From NCBI RefSeq assembly GCF_020037015.1, contig NZ_JAIQDE010000011.1:186001-250000 (forward strand): DNA of 64,000 bases. Direction: 5' to 3'. Source of the DNA: Corallococcus sp. AS-1-6. Lineage in GTDB: Bacteria > Myxococcota > Myxococcia > Myxococcales > Myxococcaceae. How positions within the stretch are numbered: the stretch's first letter is position 1; each line of letters begins with the position of its first letter. The notes under the pieces are model-generated. The model did no database searches. It was not told where the DNA came from and saw only the letters and a program-made list of their open reading frames with translations. Positions 55,698 to 64,000 of the stretch are shown here, piece by piece. A program made the translations under genes and the position numbers.

Positions 55698-56606
55698 ATG
55701 CAGCTGCGTAAGATGATGGTGATGCTCGCCGCGGTGAGCTCGATGAGCCTGGCCCTGACGGCCTGTGGCGATGACGCGACGACGGTCGAGTCCTGTACGT
55801 CGGACACCGACTGCTCCTCCGGTTTCTGCAACACGGCGGCTGGCGTGTGCATGGACACCTGCGAGAGCGGCTCTGACTGCTCGGACACCGAGAAGAACTG
55901 CGACGTGCTGGCCGGCTCGGGCAAGACGCAGAAGGTCTGCCAGTGCCAGACCAACCAGTTGTGCAACTCGGGCGACTCCACGGACCTGGTCTGCGGCACC
56001 GTGTCCAAGCGCTGCGAGGAGCCCGGCTCCACCCCCGCGGGCTGCACCAAGGACTCTGACTGCGGCGCCGGCAACACCTGCGACGAGGCCACGGGCGTGT
56101 GCAGCCCGGCCGCGACGACCTGCTCGGGTACGGGGCAGTCCACCTGTGCGTACGGCAGCTACTGCGGCGGCACCACCTGCACTGCCGTGCCTGCGCCCAC
56201 GTGCGACAACTTCAATCCTTCCAAGGGTGGCAAGACGCCCGTGTGGAGCGCGACCTCCTCCTCCGGCCCGATCATCTACAGCATCACCAAGCTGACCTGG
56301 GGCGCGGACGTCGTGTCTCCTGCGTTCTGCTCTGGCGATACCCTCCGGGCCGAGGTCAAGGCCTACGCCCAGACCGCGGGCACCTTCCCCTCTCAGAAGT
56401 CCGCCCTTCAGGGCCTCTTCTATGTGACGGTGAACGGGAGCCAGCAGGATGGTTCGCCGCTCATTCGTCCCTCTGGCTACACCCCGTCGGCTGACGGCAA
56501 GAGCGCGACGTTCATCATGAACTTCTGCCCTGCCGGTATCTCCACCATCTCGCTCGGCCTGTACTTCACGGGCGGCAACGAGATCTGCGCTCAGCTCAGC
56601 AAGTAG
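55698..56606 (+). CDS. Cysteine-rich surface lipoprotein
   Basis: A 302-residue lipoprotein (signal MMVMLAAVSSMSLALTAC, modified Cys near residue 23). ATG 55698 has AGGAGG nine bases upstream. Residues about 30-165 hold repeated short Cys motifs with paired acidic residues (CTSDTDCSSGFCNTAAGVC, CESGSDCSDTEKNC, CTKDSDCGAGNTCDEATGVC), like the Cys-rich repeats found in many myxobacterial surface proteins. The C-terminal ~125 residues form a beta-rich domain. No enzymatic motif is seen. Two elements next to its promoter (the inverted repeat and a strong -35) suggest regulated expression. Confidence 0.88.
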   Translation: MQLRKMMVMLAAVSSMSLALTACGDDATTVESCTSDTDCSSGFCNTAAGVCMDTCESGSDCSDTEKNCDVLAGSGKTQKVCQCQTNQLCNSGDSTDLVCGTVSKRCEEPGSTPAGCTKDSDCGAGNTCDEATGVCSPAATTCSGTGQSTCAYGSYCGGTTCTAVPAPTCDNFNPSKGGKTPVWSATSSSGPIIYSITKLTWGADVVSPAFCSGDTLRAEVKAYAQTAGTFPSQKSALQGLFYVTVNGSQQDGSPLIRPSGYTPSADGKSATFIMNFCPAGISTISLGLYFTGGNEICAQLSK

Positions 56607-56649
56607 GGCGCAGTCCGGGCTGCCTCATAGGGCCGGTTTGAGCAAATTG

Positions 56650-56682
56650 GCCTCGTCCCGGTAGGTTGGGACGAGGCTTTTT
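56650..56682 (+). terminator. Intrinsic terminator
   Basis: GCCTCGTCCC, an 8-nt loop, GGGACGAGGC followed by TTTTTG: a perfect 10-bp stem and T-tract, 44 bp after the Cys-rich lipoprotein stop. Confidence 0.95.
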
Positions 56683-56818
56683 GTTTGAATCGAAAGCATT
56701 CTGTTGGTGGATGGTGTGCGGCGGGAATCTCGGGTGAATTTGCCGAGCGCTCGTGCGTTCTTGACGGTGGCGGCCCGAAGAAGGGCTCCTCGCCGTCTCG
56801 CAAGGAAAGGAAGCATCC

Positions 56819-57301
56819 ATGTTTCTGAAGCAGGCTCCCCAACTCCTCATCGCGTCCATGTTGGCCTTTTCCGCGACGAGCCTTGCCGCGGATGCGCAGT
56901 TGTCCTGCCCCGCTGGTTCGCTCCAGAAGGGCAAGGCCGGTAGGGATGAGGCTGTCTATTGCGCCAAGATGAACCAGAAGGCTGGCGAGCCGGTCATCCA
57001 CGGCGCCTATGTGGACTACTGGCCCAACGGACAGAAGCAGTCTGAAGGGCAGTACCTGAACGGTTTCCGCACGGGCCACTGGACGTTCTGGGATGCCAAC
57101 GGCGTGAAGACAGGGGAAACCGATTTCGCCGCAGGCGACTATCACGGCACCCGTGTACAGTTCTTTGCCAACGGGAAGCCGAAGATGATCGAGCAGTACC
57201 GGAAGGGCTTCCGGAACGGCACCGTCCAGGAACTCAGTGAGGATGGGACGGTCATCCGCCAGATGCAGTTCGCGGACGGTCACGAAGTCGCCTCGCGGTA
57301 G
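56819..57301 (+). CDS. Secreted protein with MORN-like/YwqK-type repeats
   Basis: A 160-residue protein with a signal peptide (MFLKQAPQLLIASMLAFSATSLAA). The mature domain has repeats of the MORN or YwqK type: GAYVDYWPNGQKQSEGQY, NGFRTGHWTFWDANGVK, GTRVQFFANGKPKMIEQY, GFRNGTVQELSEDG. Such repeats form small beta hairpins and occur in surface or interaction proteins, often toxin-antitoxin neighbours, though no toxin is next to it here. It contains only two visible Cys residues, both early. Its own terminator hairpin follows. Confidence 0.87.
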   Translation: MFLKQAPQLLIASMLAFSATSLAADAQLSCPAGSLQKGKAGRDEAVYCAKMNQKAGEPVIHGAYVDYWPNGQKQSEGQYLNGFRTGHWTFWDANGVKTGETDFAAGDYHGTRVQFFANGKPKMIEQYRKGFRNGTVQELSEDGTVIRQMQFADGHEVASR

Positions 57302-57314
57302 CGCCTGGAAGGCC

Positions 57315-57340
57315 GTGGGCCTGCCTGGCTGCAGGCCCAC
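57315..57340 (+). terminator. Terminator hairpin after the MORN-like gene
   Basis: GTGGGCCTGC, CTGGCT, GCAGGCCCAC: a perfect 10-bp stem 13 bp beyond the stop, followed by GCTT. Confidence 0.75.
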
Positions 57341-57425
57341 GCTTGCCATCTGGACCGTCGAGGTTGATGGCAACTTTGGGGGCGAATGAGGCTCTTTCCC
57401 TTCGCGCCGTGGCCGACTAGGAACG

Positions 57426-58532
57426 ATGCCCGTGAAGGCACCCTCCCTCGCCCCCGTTCTACCTTCCATTCCTGTCCGCACCGTCGACCAGATGGGGCTG
57501 CGGGAGCTTGAACGCATCCGGCTCATCCTGCGGGGTGGGTCCGTCATTGACTGGCGACGGATGCACTTCCAGACGCGGGACGAGGTAGACCGTTTCCTGC
57601 GCCTGTGTCAGCTCGACGTGTCCCGCTCCTATGACGATGCGTGGGCTCGGACGGTCCTGGCGGATGCAGTGGAGTATCTTCGAAAGACCTTCGACTACCG
57701 GGTCGCGGAGGCTGTCGCGGATCCGGAAGAACTCCACGATCTATTTCTCTTTGCGTCGGGAGCGAAGGGCCTCGCTCGCTACCGGCGGATCGCCTGCATC
57801 GTTCTGAAGGTCATGCACGTCATCCAGCACATCGAAGGGCGTGACCTGCTCTTCCGGCTGGCGGCCTCCGAGGCCGAACTGGCGGAGATGGTCACGGAGA
57901 AGGTGCTGGGCGTTGCTCGTGAGATGAAGGAAATGGGCTTGCCCATCGTGGAGTTCGCCCACTCCATCAAGACGCGGGACTCTCTGGTCACGAAGCTGAT
58001 CGCGAAGAAGGAGACCGTGGCGGCGCAGGTCTATGACCGCACGCGGTTTCGGGTCATCACCCGAAGTCGGGAGGACCTGTTGCCGGTCCTCTACTACCTC
58101 ACGCAGCGTCTGTTCCCCTTCAACTTCGTCGTCCCGGGGCAGACGGAGAACTCGCTGCTGCCGTTCAAGGGGCTCCTGGAGGAGAACCCTCACTTCGAGC
58201 AGTTCATCCCCCAACTCCACCTGGACCGAGACTTCGAGGACCGCGAGGACCGGACAGGGAACGCCTTCTCTGGAGATTCCTACCGGGTCCTCAACTTCGT
58301 CGTGGACCTTCCCCTGCGGATGGACCCCTATCTACCTCCGCCCGAAAGTGATACCCGCTCTCGAAAGGGGCGGGTCACCTTCGCGCTTGTTGAGTTTCAA
58401 ATGGCGGACGAGGAGACGGCCCGTCGCAATGAGCTTGGTGACAACGCACATGAAAGCTACAAGCGAAGGCAGAAGCGCCGCGTCCTGAATCGCTTGAGCC
58501 GGGGGCTCGTTGTACCCAAGCGACAGGGTTGA
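57426..58532 (+). CDS. Protein with a possible RelA/SpoT-like synthetase fold
   Basis: A 368-residue soluble protein of a family restricted, as far as I recall, mainly to deltaproteobacteria (possibly TIGR04552; not certain). Its C-terminal half carries features in the order of a RelA/SpoT (p)ppGpp synthetase: FAHSIKTRDSLVTKL (179-191), VYDRTRFRVITRSREDLLPV (202-221), GDSYRVLNFVVDL (283-295), LVEFQMADEE (321-330, Glu323 and Gln325) and AHESYKRRQ (341-349). RelA has the comparable R-x-K-x-x-S-I, D-x-x-x-x-R, Y-x-S-L-H and E-x-Q motifs. I infer fold similarity only; the synthetase active-site motifs are not perfect. No HD hydrolase domain is seen in the N-terminal half. The start has AGGAA upstream. 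Confidence 0.8.
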   Translation: MPVKAPSLAPVLPSIPVRTVDQMGLRELERIRLILRGGSVIDWRRMHFQTRDEVDRFLRLCQLDVSRSYDDAWARTVLADAVEYLRKTFDYRVAEAVADPEELHDLFLFASGAKGLARYRRIACIVLKVMHVIQHIEGRDLLFRLAASEAELAEMVTEKVLGVAREMKEMGLPIVEFAHSIKTRDSLVTKLIAKKETVAAQVYDRTRFRVITRSREDLLPVLYYLTQRLFPFNFVVPGQTENSLLPFKGLLEENPHFEQFIPQLHLDRDFEDREDRTGNAFSGDSYRVLNFVVDLPLRMDPYLPPPESDTRSRKGRVTFALVEFQMADEETARRNELGDNAHESYKRRQKRRVLNRLSRGLVVPKRQG

Positions 58533-58561
58533 GGTCTTCCTGAGCTTGGCCTCGCGTGCTG

Positions 58562-60676
58562 TCAGTAGTTGAGCCTGAAGACGTGGACATTTGCGGACGT
58601 CGCATCTGCCTCAGTCCAGGCAATGACCGGCTGTCCATTGGCGTCCATTGAGACGGAGGGGCCAAACGCAGGGGTGCCACTTGCCGTCAAGGCGCTAATA
58701 GGCAGTCCCATGGGCTTCCATGAGTTGTCAATCCAACGGCTGACAAGAATGCTGCGTTCAGACGCCGCGACGCCGCTCCAAGCAAGGACATGTGGAGTAC
58801 CTGCCCCCAGTGCGAGGCTGGGCGAATTGTTCCCCGTGGAGTTATTGCTGACGAGTGTAGGTGTGCTCCATCCACTTGCTTCCCATCGGGCCCAATAAAG
58901 CATCCCATCCGTTTCTGCCTGAGCCGGTGATTGTACCCACGACACCCAAGGCCGTTGCGTCGTATCCACCGCGACCGAAAGCACTCGTGCGTCTGTTCCA
59001 AGCGTTGTTCCCCCCAGGAGAGACGCGTCGTTCGCAAGAACGGCCACACCTCGACGTGAGGCTGTATCGTCGTAGACCGAATAGGCTGTGAAGATGCTAT
59101 TGCCCGCCGCGGCTACTGAAATGCTGTCCGCATTGAGATGGCCAGTGGGGTGGACAGGGTTCAGATCGATCCATGCCGAGCCTGTTGATGGAAGCTTGAA
59201 CCCACGGACCTTTGAGTTGTTTCCATCGTGTTGGGTGGCATGAAAGAAAAGGTCCTCATTGGCTCCGACGACGAGTTGCGGCCGCAAGGCGTATTCTTGT
59301 GAGCTGGAGACCAGCGGAATGTATGGCAATGAAGTCCAGGTGCTTCCCGTCCACCGACGCGCGAACACGTCCCGGCCCTCGCCATTGCCAGTGGCCTCGT
59401 CCCAGACGACGACCGGACGATTGGATGCGTCGATTGCCAGGTCGGGCCTCGCCGCATCTGTTCCAAGAGCAATCAGACCGCTCAGGGGCGCCCCCAACAT
59501 GTCCCAGGCTGCACCGGACCATTTGGCAACGTAGATGTTCCGGGTCGAGCCATCGGATTCCGACCAAGCGATGACAGGACGACCCTCGCGGTCCACCTTC
59601 AAGATGACATCTTCGGCCGACGTCCTGCCCGCCACGGCGCTGATGGCGCCACCGAGCGGGAGCCAGGAAGGAACCGTGAACTTCCAGGTGGGAGCCGTCT
59701 GCACTCCATTTCCTGCCAGATCCGTGATGTTGCTCACGAGCGTCGTGAGATCGACGGAGATCGTATCCGGGGCCGCCAGGGGCTCGTTCGGAGTAACAGT
59801 CAGGACTTGTCCGTCCGCAGAGACCGACACCGATTTGGGAATGGCGACCCCCGCGCCTGTCTTGAGCCCCACCGCCGCCTCCGTCACCGAGAGGGGGTTC
59901 ATGGGCTCACTGAAGGTGACCCGGATGGACTCGTGGACCCCCACGGTCGCCGCGTCCTTGGCCGGCAGGAAGGACGCCACGGTGGGCGCGGTCCGGTCGA
60001 CGATGATCGTCCTCGGCGCGCTGGTGAAGACCGCTCCGCCGCGGGTCGCGCGGATGGACAACTGGTACGTCCCCTCCGCCTCCGAGGTCGTGTCCCAGGT
60101 GAACGAATAGGGGCTCCCCGTGGGTTTCACGAGCACCGTGGAGTCCTTCAGGATCTCCACCTGCTCCGCCGCGCCTCCTTCCACCGTGAACTGGAGGAGC
60201 AGGGGGCCTCGCGTGTATGCCTTGCCGGGCGTGGGCACGACCCAGTTCACCACCAGGTCACCGGGCTTTCCGACCGTCACCGTCAGCGTGGCCTGCTTCG
60301 TGACCGAGCCGCTCTTGCCCTGGAGCGTCAGCGTGTAGGCCCCGGGCACCGTGCCCGCTCCCACGCGGATGCTCAGGGTGGCTCGCGTTTCTCCCTGGGG
60401 CAGGGTGTACGCCTGGAGTTCGATGCCCGCGGGCGGGGACACGAGGTTCCAGGTGACCGCGCCTCCTGCGGCTTCTGTCCAGGCGAGCTGGACGCCGCAG
60501 TCCAGGGTTCCTCCCGGGAGGACCTGCTCCTGGGCGGGCGTCGCCGTGAAGGTGAAGTCCGCGTCGGGGGTCGACCGCGGATCCTCCTTGGGCGGGTCAT
60601 CCAGCGGGGGGACGTCGATGCATGCGGGGCTCAGGCCGATGCAGCTCAACAGCAACAGGTGTTTCAGGTTGGGCAT
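58562..60676 (-). CDS. Large lipoprotein with Ig-like/SbsA domain
   Basis: A 704-residue protein that begins MPNLKHLLLLSCIGLSPAC, a possible but atypical lipobox (Cys19, Pro at -2). It contains an N-terminal Ig-like domain (about 40-140), another (140-240; LLLQFTVEGGAAEQVEILKD) and an SbsA/Big_5-type domain (about 240-345; PTVASFLPAKDAATVGVHES, VTFSEPMNPLSV). The C-terminal ~360 residues are repeating beta segments with Asp/Ser/Trp (for example GRPVIAWSESDG, NRPVVVWDEATG, GQPVIAWTEADA), suggesting a propeller or adhesin. The C-terminal half has noticeably lower G+C than the N-terminal half. No catalytic site is seen. Confidence 0.87.
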   Translation of the reverse strand: MPNLKHLLLLSCIGLSPACIDVPPLDDPPKEDPRSTPDADFTFTATPAQEQVLPGGTLDCGVQLAWTEAAGGAVTWNLVSPPAGIELQAYTLPQGETRATLSIRVGAGTVPGAYTLTLQGKSGSVTKQATLTVTVGKPGDLVVNWVVPTPGKAYTRGPLLLQFTVEGGAAEQVEILKDSTVLVKPTGSPYSFTWDTTSEAEGTYQLSIRATRGGAVFTSAPRTIIVDRTAPTVASFLPAKDAATVGVHESIRVTFSEPMNPLSVTEAAVGLKTGAGVAIPKSVSVSADGQVLTVTPNEPLAAPDTISVDLTTLVSNITDLAGNGVQTAPTWKFTVPSWLPLGGAISAVAGRTSAEDVILKVDREGRPVIAWSESDGSTRNIYVAKWSGAAWDMLGAPLSGLIALGTDAARPDLAIDASNRPVVVWDEATGNGEGRDVFARRWTGSTWTSLPYIPLVSSSQEYALRPQLVVGANEDLFFHATQHDGNNSKVRGFKLPSTGSAWIDLNPVHPTGHLNADSISVAAAGNSIFTAYSVYDDTASRRGVAVLANDASLLGGTTLGTDARVLSVAVDTTQRPWVSWVQSPAQAETDGMLYWARWEASGWSTPTLVSNNSTGNNSPSLALGAGTPHVLAWSGVAASERSILVSRWIDNSWKPMGLPISALTASGTPAFGPSVSMDANGQPVIAWTEADATSANVHVFRLNY

Positions 60677-60785
60677 GGGGGCGTGTTTTGCAATGTCAGG
60701 ACCGGTCCGGTCCCGAGGGCGAACACTGCCATGCCCGTCCGGGGAACAGGACAGGCGTCCGGATCCGCAGGCCCCGGAAACACGA

Positions 60786-60828
60786 CTGCCCGCCGCCCCC
60801 TGGACTTCAGGTGGGGACGCGCGGGCAG
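60786..60828 (-). terminator. ffh terminator hairpin
   Basis: CTGCCCGC (60786-60793) pairs with GCGGGCAG (60821-60828), with further CCCC/GGGG pairing inside, just beyond the ffh stop on the minus strand. A T-tract is absent. Confidence 0.6.
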
Positions 60829-60851
60829 GGGGGACTGCTGAAGACCGCTGA

Positions 60852-62498
60852 CTACTTCTTCTTGCGGTTCTTCTTCTTGTTCTCCTTCTCCTTCTTGCGC
60901 CGCTCCTTGATGGCGTCGCGGTCGTCCGGCTTGCTCACGGACGGTGGCGCGTAGCCCATCAGGCGGGCCTTGGCCATCGCGGCCTGACCCATGGGCGGCG
61001 TGTAGCCCGGGGCGATCTGCGGCAGTTGCATGGGCATACCGCCCATGCCTCCGCCCATCGCCGACATGGCCTTCTCCAGCGCCTTCGGGTCCTTCCCGAA
61101 CATGCTGCCCAGGTCCATGTTCTTCATCTGGCCCAACTGCCCCAACTGCTTGAAGCCGGGGATGCGGCCCAGCAGGCCCGGGTTCTGGCCGATGGTGCCC
61201 ATCACCTGCTGCATCATCCCGAACTTCTGCAGGAGCTCGCGCACCTCCTCCGGCTTGCGGCCACTGCCCTTGGAGATGCGGTTGATGCGGCTGGTGTTGA
61301 TGATGTCCGGACGCAGGCGCTCCTTCTGCGTCATCGAGTCGTACATCGCCTCGATCTTCGTGAGCTCCTTCTCGTCCGGGTTCAGGTGCTCGGTGAGGTC
61401 GCCGAAGAGGGGGAACTTCTCCAGCAGGTCCTTCAGCGGGCCCATCTTGCGGACCATGCGGATCTGCTCGACGAAGTCCTTCATCGAGAACTGGCCGGAG
61501 AGCAGCTTGCGCGCGTCGTCCTCGGCCTTCTTCTCGTCGACGACCTTCTCGAAGTCCTTCATCAGGCCGACGATGTCGCCGAAGCCCAGGATGCGGCCCG
61601 CGAGGCCCTCCGGACGGAACTCCTCCAGCTTGTCCATCGACTCGCCCATGCCGAGGAACTTGATGGGCTTGCCCGTCACTTCCTTGATGGACAGCGCCGC
61701 GCCGCCGCGCGCGTCACCGTCCAGCTTCGTCAGGATGAAGCCGTCCAGCGTCAGGCGCCGGTCGAACTCGGCGGCCGTGCGCACCGAGTCCTGGCCAATC
61801 ATCGCGTCGCACACCAACAGGATGGTGTCCGGCTGCACGTTGGACTTGATGGACTCCAGCTCCGTCATCAGCGTCTCGTCGATGGCGAGCCGGCCCGCCG
61901 TGTCGATGAGCACCACGTCGCACTTCTGCTCGCGCGCGGCCGCGTAGCCCCGCTTCGCCAGCTCGGGCGGCTGCACGCCGGGCTCGTGGTAGACGGGGAC
62001 CTTCAGCCGCTCGCCCAGGACCTTGAGCTGATCCACGGCGGCCGGGCGGTAGATGTCCGCCGCGACCAGCAACGGCTTGCGCCCCTCCGCGAGGAGCCGG
62101 CTGGCGAGCTTGCCCGTGGTCGTCGTCTTACCGGAGCCCTGGAGGCCCACCATCATGATGCCGGAGAGCTGGCCCTTGGGCTTCAGGTGGAGGCTCGTGT
62201 CCACCGGGCCCATCAGGGCCTCCAGCTCGTCGTGGCAGATCTTGATGAAGTGGTCCATCGCGCTGACCTTGCGCTTCTGGCCCCCCGCGTCCGTGACGGT
62301 CGTCTGCACCACCTCGCCCACGGCCTTCTCGCGGACGCGGGCGACGAACTTCTTCACCACGTCGAAGGCGACGTCGGCCTCCAGCAGGGAGACGCGGATG
62401 TCTCGCAGCGACTCGTCCACCAGCTCGGGGGTGAGTTCGCTCTTGCCGGCGAGGCGGTTCTTGGCGGCCCGGAAGCCCTTGGTGACGGTCTCAAGCAT
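60852..62498 (-). CDS. ffh: Signal recognition particle protein Ffh
   Basis: A 548-residue SRP GTPase. The N-domain (about 1-85) is followed by the G-domain with GLQGSGKTT (P-loop), DTAGRLAID and TKLDGDARGG, then the Met-rich M-domain (about 310-470) that binds signal peptides and 4.5S RNA. A Lys-rich tail (KERRKKEKENKKKNRKKK) ends the protein. It targets nascent membrane and secreted proteins to FtsY and the Sec translocon. The start at 62498 has only nine bases (GCGCCCCCC) after a TATAAA box and no ribosome site, so the mRNA is probably leaderless or nearly so. Confidence 0.98.
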   Translation of the reverse strand: MLETVTKGFRAAKNRLAGKSELTPELVDESLRDIRVSLLEADVAFDVVKKFVARVREKAVGEVVQTTVTDAGGQKRKVSAMDHFIKICHDELEALMGPVDTSLHLKPKGQLSGIMMVGLQGSGKTTTTGKLASRLLAEGRKPLLVAADIYRPAAVDQLKVLGERLKVPVYHEPGVQPPELAKRGYAAAREQKCDVVLIDTAGRLAIDETLMTELESIKSNVQPDTILLVCDAMIGQDSVRTAAEFDRRLTLDGFILTKLDGDARGGAALSIKEVTGKPIKFLGMGESMDKLEEFRPEGLAGRILGFGDIVGLMKDFEKVVDEKKAEDDARKLLSGQFSMKDFVEQIRMVRKMGPLKDLLEKFPLFGDLTEHLNPDEKELTKIEAMYDSMTQKERLRPDIINTSRINRISKGSGRKPEEVRELLQKFGMMQQVMGTIGQNPGLLGRIPGFKQLGQLGQMKNMDLGSMFGKDPKALEKAMSAMGGGMGGMPMQLPQIAPGYTPPMGQAAMAKARLMGYAPPSVSKPDDRDAIKERRKKEKENKKKNRKKK

Positions 62499-62507
62499 GG
62501 GGGGCGC

Positions 62508-62513
62508 TTTATA
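62508..62513 (-). promoter_or_regulatory. ffh -10 box next to the start codon
   Basis: TATAAA on the minus strand ends nine bases before the ffh ATG. No convincing -35 is seen 17 bp upstream (CGTCGC). A start site 1-3 bases before ATG would give a leaderless mRNA. Confidence 0.5.
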
Positions 62514-62652
62514 ACAGCGTCCCGCCGGATGCGACGGTCACGGAAGCCCCGGTCGTCCAGCAGTGGAGGAATCGAGGGGCTTTCCCCACCACCCGGGATG
62601 CCACTGCCCCGGGAGCCCCACCCCGGAAGGCCCTTTTCGCCCCTTCCCGGGC

Positions 62653-64000
<1,348 letters not shown>

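Overview
The window is high-GC bacterial DNA from a myxobacterium, most likely of the Myxococcus/Corallococcus (Cystobacterineae) type. This rests on a contiguous glt gliding-motility cluster (gltD, E, F, G, H, I, J) with the order and domain layouts known from Myxococcus xanthus, on abundant lipoproteins and FHA/TPR/TonB-like proteins, and on strongly G/C-ending codons. About 45 protein genes cover most of the sequence. I saw no rRNA, tRNA, CRISPR array, insertion sequence or prophage. The genes at both window ends are cut.

Layout. 1-3.5 kb: the tail of a cut gene, a lipoprotein, an FHA-type sigma54-family AAA+ regulator whose GAFTGA loop is replaced, and a small cytoplasmic protein. 3.5-6.4 kb: a glutaredoxin and groES-groEL behind a sigma70-type promoter with a CIRCE operator, plus a second CIRCE copy further upstream. 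6.4-13.2 kb: two unknown overlapping genes, a Nudix hydrolase, rpoZ, an NmrA-like reductase, a DoxX protein, phosphoglucomutase and an AmpG permease. 13.2-18.3 kb: a tightly overlapping five-gene operon made of lipoprotein, ECF sigma factor, zinc-finger anti-sigma with a DUF4384-like tail, caspase fused to an outer-membrane-type barrel, and a second lipoprotein paralogous to the first. 18.5-20.1 kb: a nucleotidyltransferase/phosphoesterase pair. 20.1-24.7 kb: a GldA/GldF/GldG-type ABC export operon with a DUF4340 lipoprotein. 24.7-30.3 kb: aspartate kinase, a dimethylformamidase-like NHL lipoprotein, and a DnaC-like ATPase with an upstream partner.

30.5-55.5 kb: the gliding cluster. GltD (AgmU), GltE (AglT), GltF, GltG (PglI) and GltH are followed by an RGG/proline-rich unknown protein, the 4,091-residue TPR giant GltI (AgmK) and GltJ (AgmX). 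In M. xanthus these form the trans-envelope Agl-Glt machine: GltG and GltJ span the inner membrane with TonB-like periplasmic tails, GltD/E/H lie in the periplasm and outer membrane, and GltI is cytoplasmic. Hairpins between gltG/gltH and before gltI suggest graded expression.

55.5-64 kb: a cysteine-rich lipoprotein, a MORN-like secreted protein, a protein with a possible RelA/SpoT-like fold, an Ig-like lipoprotein, ffh (apparently leaderless) and a partial pabB.

The best candidates for something undescribed are the sigma/anti-sigma/caspase-barrel operon bracketed by paralogous lipoproteins (13,270-18,325), the disordered RGG protein inside the gliding cluster (38,896-40,797), and the RelA/SpoT-like protein (57,426-58,532).
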